Assembly (NCBI GenBank): GCA_021731085.1
Contig: JAKFYB010000006.1
Span: 17,083 to 81,082, forward strand
Source of the DNA: Dehalococcoidia bacterium
GTDB taxonomy: Bacteria > Chloroflexota > Dehalococcoidia > DSTF01 > JACRBR01
DNA: 64,000 nt
Direction: 5' to 3'
The notes below the pieces were generated by a model that saw only the letters and a program-made list of their open reading frames with translations, did no database searches and was not told the origin of the DNA. Positions 16,890 to 26,265 of this stretch are shown here, in pieces (the first letter of the stretch is position 1; the number at the start of each line of letters is the position of its first letter). Position numbers and translations under genes: made by a program.

Positions 16890-17299
16890 AGGATCTCACG
16901 TCAGCCGTCCGAGCGTACATCGATGCGGCACGCGTGTGCCGCATTGCAACCGTGCGTCCTGACGGCGAGCCGCATGTGATTCCGGTCTGTCCCGTGTTCG
17001 ACGGCGACGCCACGATCTACGTCGACATTGGCCCGAAATCGGCGACCGGTCACGCTATCGCCAACGAGGCGCGCGTGGCTGTGCTCATCGACGACTACGA
17101 CGAGAACTGGACACTGCTGCGTAAGGTGCTGCTGAAGTGTCGTGCTGACGAGGTTACGGGCACCGAACGCGATACCGTTTGGGAACGGATTCGCACGAAG
17201 TACCCGCAGTACGCCAGTGTCGACTGGCAGCCGCGACAGACTATGGCGTTGCGCATCTACGACTGCATCCAAGAAGGCATCGCGGCGCCGGCCCACTAG
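16886..17299 (+). CDS. Pyridoxamine 5'-phosphate oxidase-family flavin/F420-binding protein
   Basis: A 137-residue split beta-barrel protein (RVCRIATVRPDGEPHVIPVCPVFDGDATIYVDIGPKSATGHAIANEARVAVLIDDYDENW). Members bind FMN, F420 or heme and perform small redox reactions. The neighbouring luciferase-like genes are F420-type, which favours an F420 or FMN role. Start overlaps the upstream CBS gene by four bases, so it is the last gene of the korAB operon. Confidence 0.85.
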   Translation: MKDLTSAVRAYIDAARVCRIATVRPDGEPHVIPVCPVFDGDATIYVDIGPKSATGHAIANEARVAVLIDDYDENWTLLRKVLLKCRADEVTGTERDTVWERIRTKYPQYASVDWQPRQTMALRIYDCIQEGIAAPAH

Positions 17300-17329
17300 C
17301 TCGCGCCATGCCAGGCGAAGCCGTCACGA

Positions 17330-18367
17330 CTACCAGACGATTCTTGCAGCCATCTCAAGGAACTGCGGCGGCCCGCCGATTAGAAGCGATGTGGCGACGG
17401 TGTCTGACCAAAGCTGCAGCTCATCCTTGATCTTCGCGACGGGCCCAATCAGCGCGACTTCCTCGACGAGTTTGGTCGGCACAGCGGCAATTGCGCCACG
17501 CTTATCGCCCGCGAGGTATGCATCCTGTATGCGGATGCATGTCTCCTCGTAACCCATGCGGGCGAACACCTCGAAGTGGAAGTTTGCCTCACGCGCCCCC
17601 ATTCCGCCGATGTACAACGCCAGCATCGGGCGCATCATGTCGGCCGCAGCCTCGACGTCGTCATTTGGGATGATCGAAAGAGCGAGGGGCACTTCAAAGT
17701 CATCGGCGGTGCGCCGTGCGCCTGGTCTCGCAAAGCCCTCTGCGAGGGCGTCACGGTAGTACGAATTCATCCGTGGGGAGAAGAACACAGGAAGCCAGCC
17801 ATCGGCGATCTCGGCCGTCATTGCGACGTTCTTGGGGCCCTCTGCGCCGAGGCATACGGGGATGTCTGTGCGCAGCGGATGGATCGTGGACTTCAGTGGC
17901 TTACCGAGCTTCATCCCGCCGGCGTGGGGAAGTTCATAGTGCCGTCCGCTGAACTCCACCGGGGCCTCACGGGCGAAGATGCGCCGCAGAATCTCAACGT
18001 ACTCGCGCGTCCGCTCGAGGGGGCGCGGATACGGTTGGCCGTACCAGCCCTCTACCACCTGTGGCCCCGACGCACCGAGTCCGAGGATGAAGCGCCCGTT
18101 GGAGAGATGGTCCAGGGTCATTGCCGCCATCGCCGTTGCCGCAGGTGTGCGCGCGGATAGTTGCATGATGGCGGTGCCGAGCTTGATGCGCGACGTCTTT
18201 GCGCCCCACCATGCGAGCGGCGTCAGGCAGTCCGAGCCGTACGCCTCGGCTGTCCAGAACGAGTCGTAGCCGAGGTCTTCGGCCGCAACAATCGCCTCGT
18301 CCATCCCGGGCGGCGGACCCGAGGACCAATAGCCAGCGGCGTAACCAAGCTTCAGCTTCTTCGGCAC
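17330..18367 (-). CDS. Luciferase-like monooxygenase-family oxidoreductase, probable F420-dependent (copy 1)
   Basis: A 345-residue TIM-barrel protein of the LLM class: KLGYAAGYWSSGPPPGMDEAIVAAEDLGYDSFWTAEAYGSDCLTPLAWWGAKTSRIKLGTAI at the start, FILGLGASGPQVVEGWYGQPY near residue 95. These enzymes use F420 or FMN to oxidise or reduce small organic substrates. It is a close paralogue of the adjacent gene (18369-19394), which ends one base upstream of this start, so the pair is a tandem duplication in one operon. The substrate is unknown. Confidence 0.9.
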   Translation of the reverse strand: MPKKLKLGYAAGYWSSGPPPGMDEAIVAAEDLGYDSFWTAEAYGSDCLTPLAWWGAKTSRIKLGTAIMQLSARTPAATAMAAMTLDHLSNGRFILGLGASGPQVVEGWYGQPYPRPLERTREYVEILRRIFAREAPVEFSGRHYELPHAGGMKLGKPLKSTIHPLRTDIPVCLGAEGPKNVAMTAEIADGWLPVFFSPRMNSYYRDALAEGFARPGARRTADDFEVPLALSIIPNDDVEAAADMMRPMLALYIGGMGAREANFHFEVFARMGYEETCIRIQDAYLAGDKRGAIAAVPTKLVEEVALIGPVAKIKDELQLWSDTVATSLLIGGPPQFLEMAARIVW

Positions 18368-18368
18368 G

Positions 18369-19394
18369 CTACGACACCGCCTTTGCTATGAGTTCAAGCA
18401 GCGGCGGGGGGCCGCTCACCAACATCGTCGTCAGGCAGGTTTCCTTCCACGCCGCGAGGTCATCGCGAATCTTCTCGACCGGCCCGATGAGCGCGGTGTC
18501 TTCAACCATTTGTGTCGGAATCGCAGCCATAGCTTCGCGCTTCTTGCCGACGAGGTAGAGATCCTGCACGCGGAGGCAGACCTCCTCATAGCCGAGACGC
18601 GCGAGAACATCGAAGTGGAAATTGGCGTTGCGCGCGCCCATGCCGCCGGCGTAAAGGGCGAGCATCGGGCGAACCATGTCCGCCGCAGCTTCGATGTCCT
18701 TGTTCACGATGACGGGGACGATTGCCGTGACTTCGAAGTCATCGGGCTTGCGCCGTGCGCCGTCTTTCGCAAAGCCGACTCCGAGCGCATCGCGGTAGAA
18801 CTTGTCGCTCTTCGGGGACATGAACAGTGGCAGCCAACCGTCGGCGATCTCGGCGGCGAGAGCGACGTTCTTCGGGCCTTCGGCCGCGAGGAATATGGGT
18901 ATGTCAGTCCGCAATGGATGGATCGTCGACTTCAGTGGCTTCCCGAGGTTCATCCCGCCCGGGTACGGCATTTGATAGTGATGGCCGGAGAATTCGACCG
19001 GCGCTTCGCGAGCGAAGATCCTGTGCAGGATCTCGACGTACTCACGCGTGCGCTCAAGCGGTCGGGGATATGGCTGACCGTACCAGCCTTCTACGACCTG
19101 GGGGCCAGATGCGCCCAGGCCGAGGATGAATCGTCCACCAGAGAGGTGGTCTAGCGACATGGCGGCCATCGCTGTCGCCGCTGGCGTCCGTGCGGAGATC
19201 TGCACGATCGATGTGCCGAGCTTGATGCGCGACGTCTTGGCGCCCCACCATGCGAGTGGTGTCAGCGCATCGGAGCCGTACGCCTCGGCCGTCCACAGCG
19301 AGTCGAATCCCAAGTCTTCAGCGGCGGCGATTTGCTCCTCGACGCCGGCGGGAGGCCCGCTGCTCCAGTATCCGGCCGAAAGTCCGAGCTTCAT
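18369..19394 (-). CDS. Luciferase-like monooxygenase-family oxidoreductase, probable F420-dependent (copy 2)
   Basis: This 341-residue LLM-class protein shares nearly every motif with its downstream neighbour (LSAGYWSSGPPAGVEEQIAAAEDLG; RFILGLGASGPQVVEGWYGQPYPRPLERTREYVEIL). The ATG at 19394 is preceded by GGAGGAGTGAGG and matches the paralogue's N-terminus; an upstream in-frame start adds 12 unlikely residues. Divergence is greatest in the C-terminal third, where substrate contacts usually lie, so the two may act on different substrates. Confidence 0.9.
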   Translation of the reverse strand: MKLGLSAGYWSSGPPAGVEEQIAAAEDLGFDSLWTAEAYGSDALTPLAWWGAKTSRIKLGTSIVQISARTPAATAMAAMSLDHLSGGRFILGLGASGPQVVEGWYGQPYPRPLERTREYVEILHRIFAREAPVEFSGHHYQMPYPGGMNLGKPLKSTIHPLRTDIPIFLAAEGPKNVALAAEIADGWLPLFMSPKSDKFYRDALGVGFAKDGARRKPDDFEVTAIVPVIVNKDIEAAADMVRPMLALYAGGMGARNANFHFDVLARLGYEEVCLRVQDLYLVGKKREAMAAIPTQMVEDTALIGPVEKIRDDLAAWKETCLTTMLVSGPPPLLELIAKAVS

Positions 19395-19500
19395 CCTCAC
19401 TCCTCCACAAATGTAGTTCCGCCGGATCATACGGCTCAGCCGTAGATGAGGGTAGTGAGTCTCGCGAGCGTTGAGCCCGCGCTCTTAGCGTGAGCCTCAA

Positions 19501-21030
19501 GTGTCCACGATGCCTATACTGAACGTCATGGTCGATAGCGTTGTGCCAGCGTATGTCGTGGGCGACGTCCCTCACGGAGTCGTGTCAGGGGCTCTCCTCA
19601 GCGCTCTTGAAGCGATCGTCGGCAAAACGTACGTTATGTCGACGCCTGAAGACCTGCTTGTATACGAATACGACGCGACCATTGACCGCGCACGTCCCCA
19701 AGCGGTCGTCTTGCCGAATACGGCTGAACAGGTGGCGGAAGTTGTGCGGGCCGCCAGGCGGTTCGATGTGCCGGTCATTCCTCGCGGGGCTGGCACCGGT
19801 ATCAGCGGTGGAGCACTCGCCGCAGTCGGTGGCGTTGTCATCGCGCTCACGCGCATGAAGCGCGTTCTGGAGGTCGACCCCGAGAACCGCATCGCAGTGG
19901 TGGAACCCGGCGTCGTGAACCTGGATCTGAGTCGCGCAGTAGCGAAGCACGGTCTCTTCTATGCGCCCGATCCTTCCAGCCAGCGGGCCTGTACGCTCGG
20001 CGGCAATGTCGCCGAGAACGCTGGCGGGCCGCATACGCTTGCGCACGGCGCCACCACCTCGCACGTCCTCGGGCTAGAGCTGGTGCTCGCAAATGGGGAC
20101 CTCGTTTGGGTTGGCGGCAGGACGCGCGATGTTCCAGGAATTGATCTGACTGGCGCATTCGTGGGATCGGAAGGGACGTTGGGCGTCGCGACCAAGATTG
20201 TCGTTCGGCTCTCGCGCCTGCCCGAGTCAACACGCACGTTGCTCGCAATCTTCAACCGCCTCGACGATGCAAGCAACGCCGTCACGGCGATCATCGCGGC
20301 CGGAATTGTGCCGTCCGCGCTCGAGATGATGGACAAGATGATCATTCACGCGGTCGAGCAAGCGCTCCACTGCGGGTATCCGCTGGACGCAGAGGCTGTT
20401 CTCCTGATCGAGGTCGATGGCCTCGAAGAAAGCACTGCAGAGGAATCCACGGAGATCGACCGCATCTGCATCGCTTCGGGCGCGCGCGAGGTGCGACAGG
20501 CCGTCGAGCAGGCGGGCCGGGATCTGCTTTGGGCGGGCAGAAAGTCTTCTCTCAGTGCGCTCGGGCGCTACTTTCCGAACTTCTACGTGCTCGATGGCGT
20601 CGTACCCCGAACGAGACTCGTCGAGGTCCTGCGTGAGTCGAACGCTGTCGCGGAACGATACGGTCTCGCCGTCGCAAACGTCTTCCACGCTGGCGATGGC
20701 AACCTACATCCCAACCTCTTGTTCGACGAACGAGTTCCCGGCACAACGGAGAAGGTGCTCGCCGCAGGGGCGGAAATAATGCGCCTCTGCGTAGACGCCG
20801 GTGGGAGTATCACGGGTGAGCACGGCGTCGGACTCGAGAAGCGCGATTTCATGGCGTGGTTGTTTGATGACGCTGATATGGCGGCAATGGCAAAGCTGAA
20901 GCAGGCTTTCGGCGCGGACGAATACTTCAACCCCTGCAAGGCGTTCCCATCGCACCGAGGATGCGGGGAGGTAGGACACGCTAACCTCCAACAAGCCGCA
21001 GGCCGACTAGGCGGTGAGCTGTATGTCTGA
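19501..21030 (+). CDS. glcD: Glycolate/D-lactate oxidase FAD subunit GlcD
   Basis: A 509-residue FAD-linked oxidase of the PCMH type. The FAD-binding domain (about 65-245) shows VPVIPRGAGTGISGGALAAVGG and GGNVAENAGGPHTLAHGATTSHVLG; the C-terminal domain ends with VFHAGDGNLHPN and GSITGEHGVGLEKR. It oxidises glycolate or a similar 2-hydroxyacid, passing electrons through GlcE and GlcF to the respiratory chain. GTG at 19501 and ATGs at 19510 and 19528 are all possible starts. It overlaps glcE by eight bases in a three-gene operon. Confidence 0.93.
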   Translation: MSTMPILNVMVDSVVPAYVVGDVPHGVVSGALLSALEAIVGKTYVMSTPEDLLVYEYDATIDRARPQAVVLPNTAEQVAEVVRAARRFDVPVIPRGAGTGISGGALAAVGGVVIALTRMKRVLEVDPENRIAVVEPGVVNLDLSRAVAKHGLFYAPDPSSQRACTLGGNVAENAGGPHTLAHGATTSHVLGLELVLANGDLVWVGGRTRDVPGIDLTGAFVGSEGTLGVATKIVVRLSRLPESTRTLLAIFNRLDDASNAVTAIIAAGIVPSALEMMDKMIIHAVEQALHCGYPLDAEAVLLIEVDGLEESTAEESTEIDRICIASGAREVRQAVEQAGRDLLWAGRKSSLSALGRYFPNFYVLDGVVPRTRLVEVLRESNAVAERYGLAVANVFHAGDGNLHPNLLFDERVPGTTEKVLAAGAEIMRLCVDAGGSITGEHGVGLEKRDFMAWLFDDADMAAMAKLKQAFGADEYFNPCKAFPSHRGCGEVGHANLQQAAGRLGGELYV

Positions 21031-22270
21031 GGTCTCAGCTACTACCCGCACAATCGATGCGCGCCACCATGACGTCGACGGTCTCGAACCAGAACTGACC
21101 GTCGCGCCTTCGTCGTTGGTGGAGTTGCAAGCCGCGTTATGCGATGCCCATCGTGAAGGACATCCAGTGGTTCCGATTGGTTCTGGCGCCCGACTTGGAA
21201 TCGGCAATATACCGAGCGCCTATCACACCGCGATCTCTACAGAGGCGTTGGACAAAGTCATTGCGTGTGAACCCGCTGACATGACAGTGACGGTTCAAGC
21301 CGGAGTTCATATCGCCCATCTCCAGGAAGGGCTCGCCGAACATGGTCAGTTTCTGCCGCTGGATGTCGTCGGCGCGCCAGGCACAGTCGGTGGGCTACTC
21401 GCGGCGAACGCCTTCGGAGCGCTCCGCCACCGGTACGGAACCGCGCGCGATTGGCTCATTGGACTTCGGGTCGTGCACGCTGATGGCACGACGAGCAAGT
21501 CCGGCGGTCGCGTTGTGAAGAACGTCAGCGGGTACGATCTGCACAAGGTTCACGTCGGAGCGCTCGGTTCGCTCGCGATCATCGCTGAGGCGACATTCAA
21601 GCTAGCGCCGCTTCCCAAAGCCGACCTGACGCTCGCCCTCGCGTGCCCGTCAGGCAGTGCGGCTGCCTCTGTCATCGCCGAGTGCCACGAACGCGGTCTG
21701 AGTCTCATCGCCGCCGAGATGCTGTCTCCAACAACGGCTCACGCGATCGAGCAACCGTCGCGGTGGACGGCGCTGCTGCGGATCGCGGGAGGCGCCGCGG
21801 CGGTTATTCGCACCGTGCGAGATGTTCGCGATCTCGCTGTTCTGGCGGATGCAGAAATCGGCGAAGTAGATGAGACGGTATGGGATCGCTGGGGGGCTGT
21901 CCTTTCAGGCGATCCACTCAGACTGCGAGTGAGCGTCCCACCGACGCGCGTAGCCGATACAGCAGAGGCCATCGACCGCCGCTTTGCCGGCGACGGTGTC
22001 GCACTTTCGGCCACCGCCACTGTCGGACTTCTGAGGGTCAACATGAGTCCGCGCGACGATGCCCGTGTGGCGGTCATCCTGGATCAGGTCAAGGAGATCA
22101 CATCGGGCCGCGGCGGGCACATCATGGTCGATGCCGCGCCACTTGTGGTTAAGCGCGACATCGATGTCTTCGGCCCCTCACGAGACGACATGATCATCAT
22201 GCGGAGGCTCAAGTCGGAATTCGATCCGACGGCCATCTTGTCTCCTGGTCGCTTCATGGGTCGTCTCTGA
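21023..22270 (+). CDS. glcE: Glycolate oxidase FAD-binding subunit GlcE
   Basis: A 415-residue protein with a PCMH-type FAD domain (PVVPIGSGARLGIGN; LPLDVVGAPGTVGGLLAANAFGALRHRYGTARDWLIGLRVV; GRVVKNVSGYDLHKVHVGALG). GlcE is a diverged second flavin-domain subunit of the GlcDEF complex. The start at 21023 lies inside the end of glcD, and the stop overlaps the glcF start (TGATG), typical of coupled translation. Confidence 0.92.
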   Translation: MSEVSATTRTIDARHHDVDGLEPELTVAPSSLVELQAALCDAHREGHPVVPIGSGARLGIGNIPSAYHTAISTEALDKVIACEPADMTVTVQAGVHIAHLQEGLAEHGQFLPLDVVGAPGTVGGLLAANAFGALRHRYGTARDWLIGLRVVHADGTTSKSGGRVVKNVSGYDLHKVHVGALGSLAIIAEATFKLAPLPKADLTLALACPSGSAAASVIAECHERGLSLIAAEMLSPTTAHAIEQPSRWTALLRIAGGAAAVIRTVRDVRDLAVLADAEIGEVDETVWDRWGAVLSGDPLRLRVSVPPTRVADTAEAIDRRFAGDGVALSATATVGLLRVNMSPRDDARVAVILDQVKEITSGRGGHIMVDAAPLVVKRDIDVFGPSRDDMIIMRRLKSEFDPTAILSPGRFMGRL

Positions 22271-23565
22271 TGTCGATTGATCTTCACCCAGAAGCCGAAC
22301 CGCACACCCACGCCCTCCAGGACGATCTGTCCCGCTGCATCCACTGTGGGTTTTGCCTGCAGGCATGCCCGACGTATCTCGAACTTGGCCTGGAAGCAGA
22401 CTCGCCACGGGGGCGTATTCAGCTCATTTCTGCACTCGCGGAGGGTCGCGCGCGCCCAACACCGTCCGTCCTGGGACACCTGGACCTCTGCCTACAATGC
22501 CGCGCCTGTGAGACGGCCTGTCCCTCGGGCGTTCAGTACGGCCGTATCATGGAGACGGCGCGGGCAACGCTCGTCGAGACGGGAGAGCGACCGTTTGCGT
22601 GGCGTCTCCGCATCGCCGCGATGAGACAGGTTCTCCCCCACAAGACACGCCTGCGCGCGCTTATTGGGCTGCTGCGCGTCTATCAGCAGTCCCCGCTTCG
22701 GGAGCGCGTACGCAAGTCGGGCATCCTTAAACGCCTCCCGGGCGACGTCGCTGAGGCCGAGTCCTCGTTGCCCGAGATGCCACCCGCCTCGTTTGCGCCA
22801 ACGCCACAGCCCCCTGGTCTCACAAGCGCAGTCGCCATGCTGACAGGCTGCGTTATGCCGCACCTGTTTCCCAAAGCTCATGAGGCGACCGTGCGGGTGC
22901 TGAACCGCCTCGGTTATCGCGTCGTTTTTCCTGAGAACGAGACATGCTGCGGAGCCTTGAACTTGCACGGTGGGGATCGTGTATTCGCACGCCGACTCGC
23001 ACGTCGAAACATCGACGCATTCCTGTCTCAAGGCGTAGAGGCAATCATCGTCAACTCAGCGGGCTGTGGCTCGACGATGAAGGAGTATGCAGATCTGCTT
23101 GCCTATGACGATCAGTACCGTGAACGTGCTCGGCGATTCAGTGAACTCACACGGGACGTTCTCGAATTCGTCGCGGCGCATGATCTCGGTCCACTCGGAG
23201 AAGTCAGGCGTGTAGTGACATATCAGGACTCCTGTCACCTCGTACATGCTCAACGCGTGAAGACAGCGCCGCGCGCGATTCTACGTCAGATCCCGGGGTT
23301 GGAGCTACGAGAGATGGACTCGCCAGACAAGTGCTGTGGAAGTGCTGGTCTCTATTCGATGGTGCAGCCCGAGATGTCGCAGCGGCTGCTGTCATCGAAG
23401 ATGGACGATGTGGAAACAACAGGAGCGACGTGCGTCGCCACAGCGAATCCCGGCTGCATGACGCAATTGGAGACGGGTTTGCGCCAGCGCGGACTCGGTG
23501 GCAGCGCACCGCACGTGATCGAACTCCTCGACGAAGCGATGCGCGCAACCCACGGTCGCGACTAG
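22270..23565 (+). CDS. glcF: Glycolate oxidase iron-sulfur subunit GlcF
   Basis: The 431-residue protein carries two [4Fe-4S] motifs near its N-terminus (CIHCGFCLQACPTY and CLQCRACETACPSG) and two CCG heterodisulfide-reductase-type domains (NETCCGALNLHGGD about residue 220; DSCHLV and DKCCGSAGLYS about residues 320-360). It passes electrons from the flavin subunits to the quinone pool. Stops four bases into the convergent PfkB kinase gene. Confidence 0.93.
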   Translation: MSIDLHPEAEPHTHALQDDLSRCIHCGFCLQACPTYLELGLEADSPRGRIQLISALAEGRARPTPSVLGHLDLCLQCRACETACPSGVQYGRIMETARATLVETGERPFAWRLRIAAMRQVLPHKTRLRALIGLLRVYQQSPLRERVRKSGILKRLPGDVAEAESSLPEMPPASFAPTPQPPGLTSAVAMLTGCVMPHLFPKAHEATVRVLNRLGYRVVFPENETCCGALNLHGGDRVFARRLARRNIDAFLSQGVEAIIVNSAGCGSTMKEYADLLAYDDQYRERARRFSELTRDVLEFVAAHDLGPLGEVRRVVTYQDSCHLVHAQRVKTAPRAILRQIPGLELREMDSPDKCCGSAGLYSMVQPEMSQRLLSSKMDDVETTGATCVATANPGCMTQLETGLRQRGLGGSAPHVIELLDEAMRATHGRD

Positions 23566-24539
23566 ATCAAATCTCTCAGTTGCACCGCGGGTCGGGCGCC
23601 AAAGTGGGAGATGATCTCGGCAGCTGCAATGCTTGCAATGCGGCCACTCTCCGCCAGGCCAAGCCCTTGTGTGTAGCCATAGAGAAACCCGGCCGCGTAC
23701 AGGTCCCCGGCGCCAGTCGTATCGACCACGCGCTCGACCGGTGCTGCTTCGATAATGTGTAGCTCGGCACCGCTCATGACGACGCTACCCTTCGCGCTTC
23801 GTGTAAGTGCTGCGATTTCACAGCGATTTCGCACCTGTTCGAGTGCATCCTCGAAAGTTCCGACTTGATACAGCGACATGATCTCTGACTCATTCGCAAA
23901 CAAGATGTCTACGTGATGATCCACGAGATCGCGAAACTCTTCGCGGTAGCGGTCGACGCAAAAGTCATCGGAGAGCGTGAGTGACACTTTGCGTCCGGCT
24001 TCGTGCGCTATACGCGCGGCCTTGAGAAACGCCTCTTTGGCCCCGGGAGGATCCCAGAGATATCCCTCGAGGAATGTGACCTTGGCACTGGCGATCAAAT
24101 CCACACCCACGTCGTCGCCCGTGAGTTCCACTCCGGCCCCCAGGAATGTACACATCGTCCGCTGTGCGTCAGGTGTGACGGCGACGAGGCAGCGTCCCGT
24201 CGGTGCGCCGCTTACGCTTGGCGCAACATCGTAGGTTGCGCCCGACGCCTTCATATCGTGCCGGAACACGCGACCAAGCTGGTCATCGGCCACCTTGCCG
24301 ATGTACGCAGCACGGCCACCCAGTGAGCCAAAGCCCGCGACAGTGTTGCCGGCCGATCCACCCGACATCTCAAGCGCCGAAGGCATTGCTGCGTAGAGAG
24401 CTTCAGCCTGTTCCGCATCCACAAGCGTCATCGCGCCACGCACGAGGCCGTTCGCTGCGATGAACTCCTCGTCTACATCCGCGATTACATCGAGAAGCGC
24501 GTTCCCGATGGCGACGATGTCGTGCTTCGGCTCTGTCAC
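23562..24539 (-). CDS. PfkB-family sugar/nucleoside kinase, adenosine kinase-like
   Basis: The 325-residue protein has both PfkB signatures: GGSAGNTVAGFGSLGGRAAYIGKVADDQLG in the N-terminal half and VVDTTGAGDLYAAGFLYGYTQG with the catalytic Asp near the C-terminus. The overall pattern (AIGNALLDVIADV...) is closest to the adenosine-kinase-like branch, which phosphorylates ribosides or sugars with ATP. GTG at 24539 is selected because GGGAGGATC precedes it and the fold begins there; a much longer upstream frame overlaps the divergent nuclease gene. Substrate is uncertain. Confidence 0.9.
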   Translation of the reverse strand: MTEPKHDIVAIGNALLDVIADVDEEFIAANGLVRGAMTLVDAEQAEALYAAMPSALEMSGGSAGNTVAGFGSLGGRAAYIGKVADDQLGRVFRHDMKASGATYDVAPSVSGAPTGRCLVAVTPDAQRTMCTFLGAGVELTGDDVGVDLIASAKVTFLEGYLWDPPGAKEAFLKAARIAHEAGRKVSLTLSDDFCVDRYREEFRDLVDHHVDILFANESEIMSLYQVGTFEDALEQVRNRCEIAALTRSAKGSVVMSGAELHIIEAAPVERVVDTTGAGDLYAAGFLYGYTQGLGLAESGRIASIAAAEIISHFGARPAVQLRDLI

Positions 24540-24561
24540 TGGGTGAGATCCTCCCGCAAGA

Positions 24562-25128
24562 ATGGCTCGGCTTCGTGCTACGATCGGCGCGATGCTCGCA
24601 CGAACTTTCCTGATGCTTTTAGGCACTTCATTGACGCTGATTTCCTGCGAACAACGGGTGGCCGACACCACGGATGCCGAACGTAGCTGTCCCCCACTCT
24701 CTTCGACCCCCGCCCCCACAGCCGAAACGGTGTTCTGCGCCGACACGACGACGATGCTACTCGCGCCAGTTGTGCGCGTCGTTGATGGCGACACGATTCG
24801 CGCCAAGGTCGACGGCGTGGAGGAGCCTGTGCGATTCTACGGCATAGATACGCCTGAGCGTGGTGAACGCTGCTTCACGGAAGCTACGGAGCGCACGAAG
24901 GATCTCGTCGACCGCCAGGTGCACCTTCTAGCCGACGCACGCAACCGCGATCGCAACGGCCGACTGTTGCGTTATGTATACACCGAAGGTGGCCTCAGCG
25001 TGGACGCTACGCTCATTGCCGAAGGTCTGGCGTCCGCATGGACCGAGGACGGCGCGCTCCGCGATCCACTTATTGAGCTTGAGCGGGTGGCGAGGGCGGA
25101 TGGCGTCGGGTGCCTCTGGGAAGGCTGA
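24562..25128 (+). CDS. Thermonuclease-like (SNase) lipoprotein
   Basis: The 188-residue precursor has a lipoprotein signal (LISC, Cys29) and then an SNase domain: VVRVVDGDTIRAKVDG, RFYGIDTPERGERCFTEATERTKDLV, RNRDRNGRLLRYVY and LIAEGLASAW. The catalytic arginines and metal-binding acidic residues of staphylococcal nuclease are present. It would be anchored outside the membrane and degrade extracellular nucleic acid. It is divergent from the PfkB kinase with only 22 bp between starts, so one gene's promoter lies inside the other. Confidence 0.88.
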   Translation: MARLRATIGAMLARTFLMLLGTSLTLISCEQRVADTTDAERSCPPLSSTPAPTAETVFCADTTTMLLAPVVRVVDGDTIRAKVDGVEEPVRFYGIDTPERGERCFTEATERTKDLVDRQVHLLADARNRDRNGRLLRYVYTEGGLSVDATLIAEGLASAWTEDGALRDPLIELERVARADGVGCLWEG

Positions 25129-25221
25129 CGGAAGCCTCCCCAAACGCCGATAGACACTGAGGAGTAGCCTTGCCAGCCTGTGCTACTCTTTGTCGAGTTG
25201 AAGGCTAAAAGGAGTACCCAG

Positions 25222-26145
25222 ATGCGCCCATTTCTACTGATGGCAGCCCTTCTGTTTGCCGCAACATCCGTATTGGCGGCGTGTGGCGGCGACGACAAGA
25301 CGATCGATATCGGGGACGGAGAGATCAACGTCAGCGACGACATTCCGGACGACTTTCCTGATGACTTCCCGAAGTACGACGACGCGGAGGTGATGGGTAG
25401 CGTCACCAGCGATGCCTCCGGGAGCGAAGGCACCCTTGTAACGTTCCAGACCGATGACAGCCTGGAGGACGTTGAGGCGTTCTACGAGAGCGAGTTTGAG
25501 GACGGGCCATGGCAGCAGGTGTCGAATAGCAGCTCGAGCCAGGGCGGGAGCTTCCTTGTGGAGAAGGGAGACACCGCGGCTTCCGTGTTCTTCGCCGAAG
25601 TTGACGGCAAGACGAGCATCCTCGTCACCTATGGCACGAAGGAGGACCTTGGTCTGGACGACTCGTCCGGTGACGACGCATCTGACGACGACGGTAGCTC
25701 TTCGGACGACGATGGAGAGCCTACATCGGAGAGCGACTCATCAACGGATGATGATGCGGGTTCGTCGGACGACGGTGACAGCAGCTCAGGTTCAGACGAC
25801 CTTCCTGACGAGGTCGACCTCGAAGAGGATTTTCCTTCGAGCATTCCACTCCCGGATGGCAGCCGCGTGACGAGCAGCAGTTCGATCGCCAGCGGCGGGT
25901 TCAGTACGGTGTATGCGGAGCTGTACGTGGACCAGAGCATCGATGACTTGCAGACCTACTTCGAAGACACGCTCGCCGATGCTGGCTACACGGAGTCTAT
26001 CTCTTCATCGTCGGGCGGTCAGATCTTCCTCTCGTATACGGAGGGAGATGGCAGTAGCGGCAATGGCGTTCTCGTCAACATTTCGGAATCGGGCGTCGAC
26101 GGATATGCGCTCGTAACGATCACGGTTAGCGGGGCTAGCGAGTAA
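25222..26145 (+). CDS. Acidic lipoprotein with two related domains joined by an Asp/Ser-rich linker
   Basis: After a lipoprotein signal (LAAC, Cys21) the 307-residue protein has two similar domains of about 100 residues. Each starts with DFP-x-P (DDFPDDFPKYDDAEV; EEDFPSSIPLPDGSRV) and contains a helix of the type DSLEDVEAFYESEF or QSIDDLQTYFEDTL. A low-complexity Asp/Ser stretch of about 50 residues lies between them. The ATG follows AAAGGAG. An internal duplication is clear; the role is unknown, perhaps envelope binding or calcium binding by the acidic linker. Confidence 0.82.
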   Translation: MRPFLLMAALLFAATSVLAACGGDDKTIDIGDGEINVSDDIPDDFPDDFPKYDDAEVMGSVTSDASGSEGTLVTFQTDDSLEDVEAFYESEFEDGPWQQVSNSSSSQGGSFLVEKGDTAASVFFAEVDGKTSILVTYGTKEDLGLDDSSGDDASDDDGSSSDDDGEPTSESDSSTDDDAGSSDDGDSSSGSDDLPDEVDLEEDFPSSIPLPDGSRVTSSSSIASGGFSTVYAELYVDQSIDDLQTYFEDTLADAGYTESISSSSGGQIFLSYTEGDGSSGNGVLVNISESGVDGYALVTITVSGASE

Positions 26146-26171
26146 GACAGGCAGGCACTCTCAGCGAGACA

Positions 26172-26199
26172 GGCCCGGGTGTAGAATCCGGGCCTTTTT
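26172..26199 (+). terminator. Rho-independent terminator after the acidic lipoprotein gene
   Basis: GGCCCGG (26172-26178) pairs with CCGGGCC (26188-26194) across a 9-nt loop and is followed by TTTTT. It lies 26 bp after the lipoprotein stop and ends that transcript before the convergent galK gene. Confidence 0.85.
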
Positions 26200-26265
26200 C
26201 CTCCTCCGCGGCATGGAGTGTCGTCACGTACTTCGTCCGATCAGCAACGACAGGTTGAATTGGGC

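Noticed and set aside
24540..24806. N-terminal extension of the PfkB kinase to 24806
   Set aside because: It overlaps the divergent nuclease gene; the GTG at 24539 has a good ribosome site.
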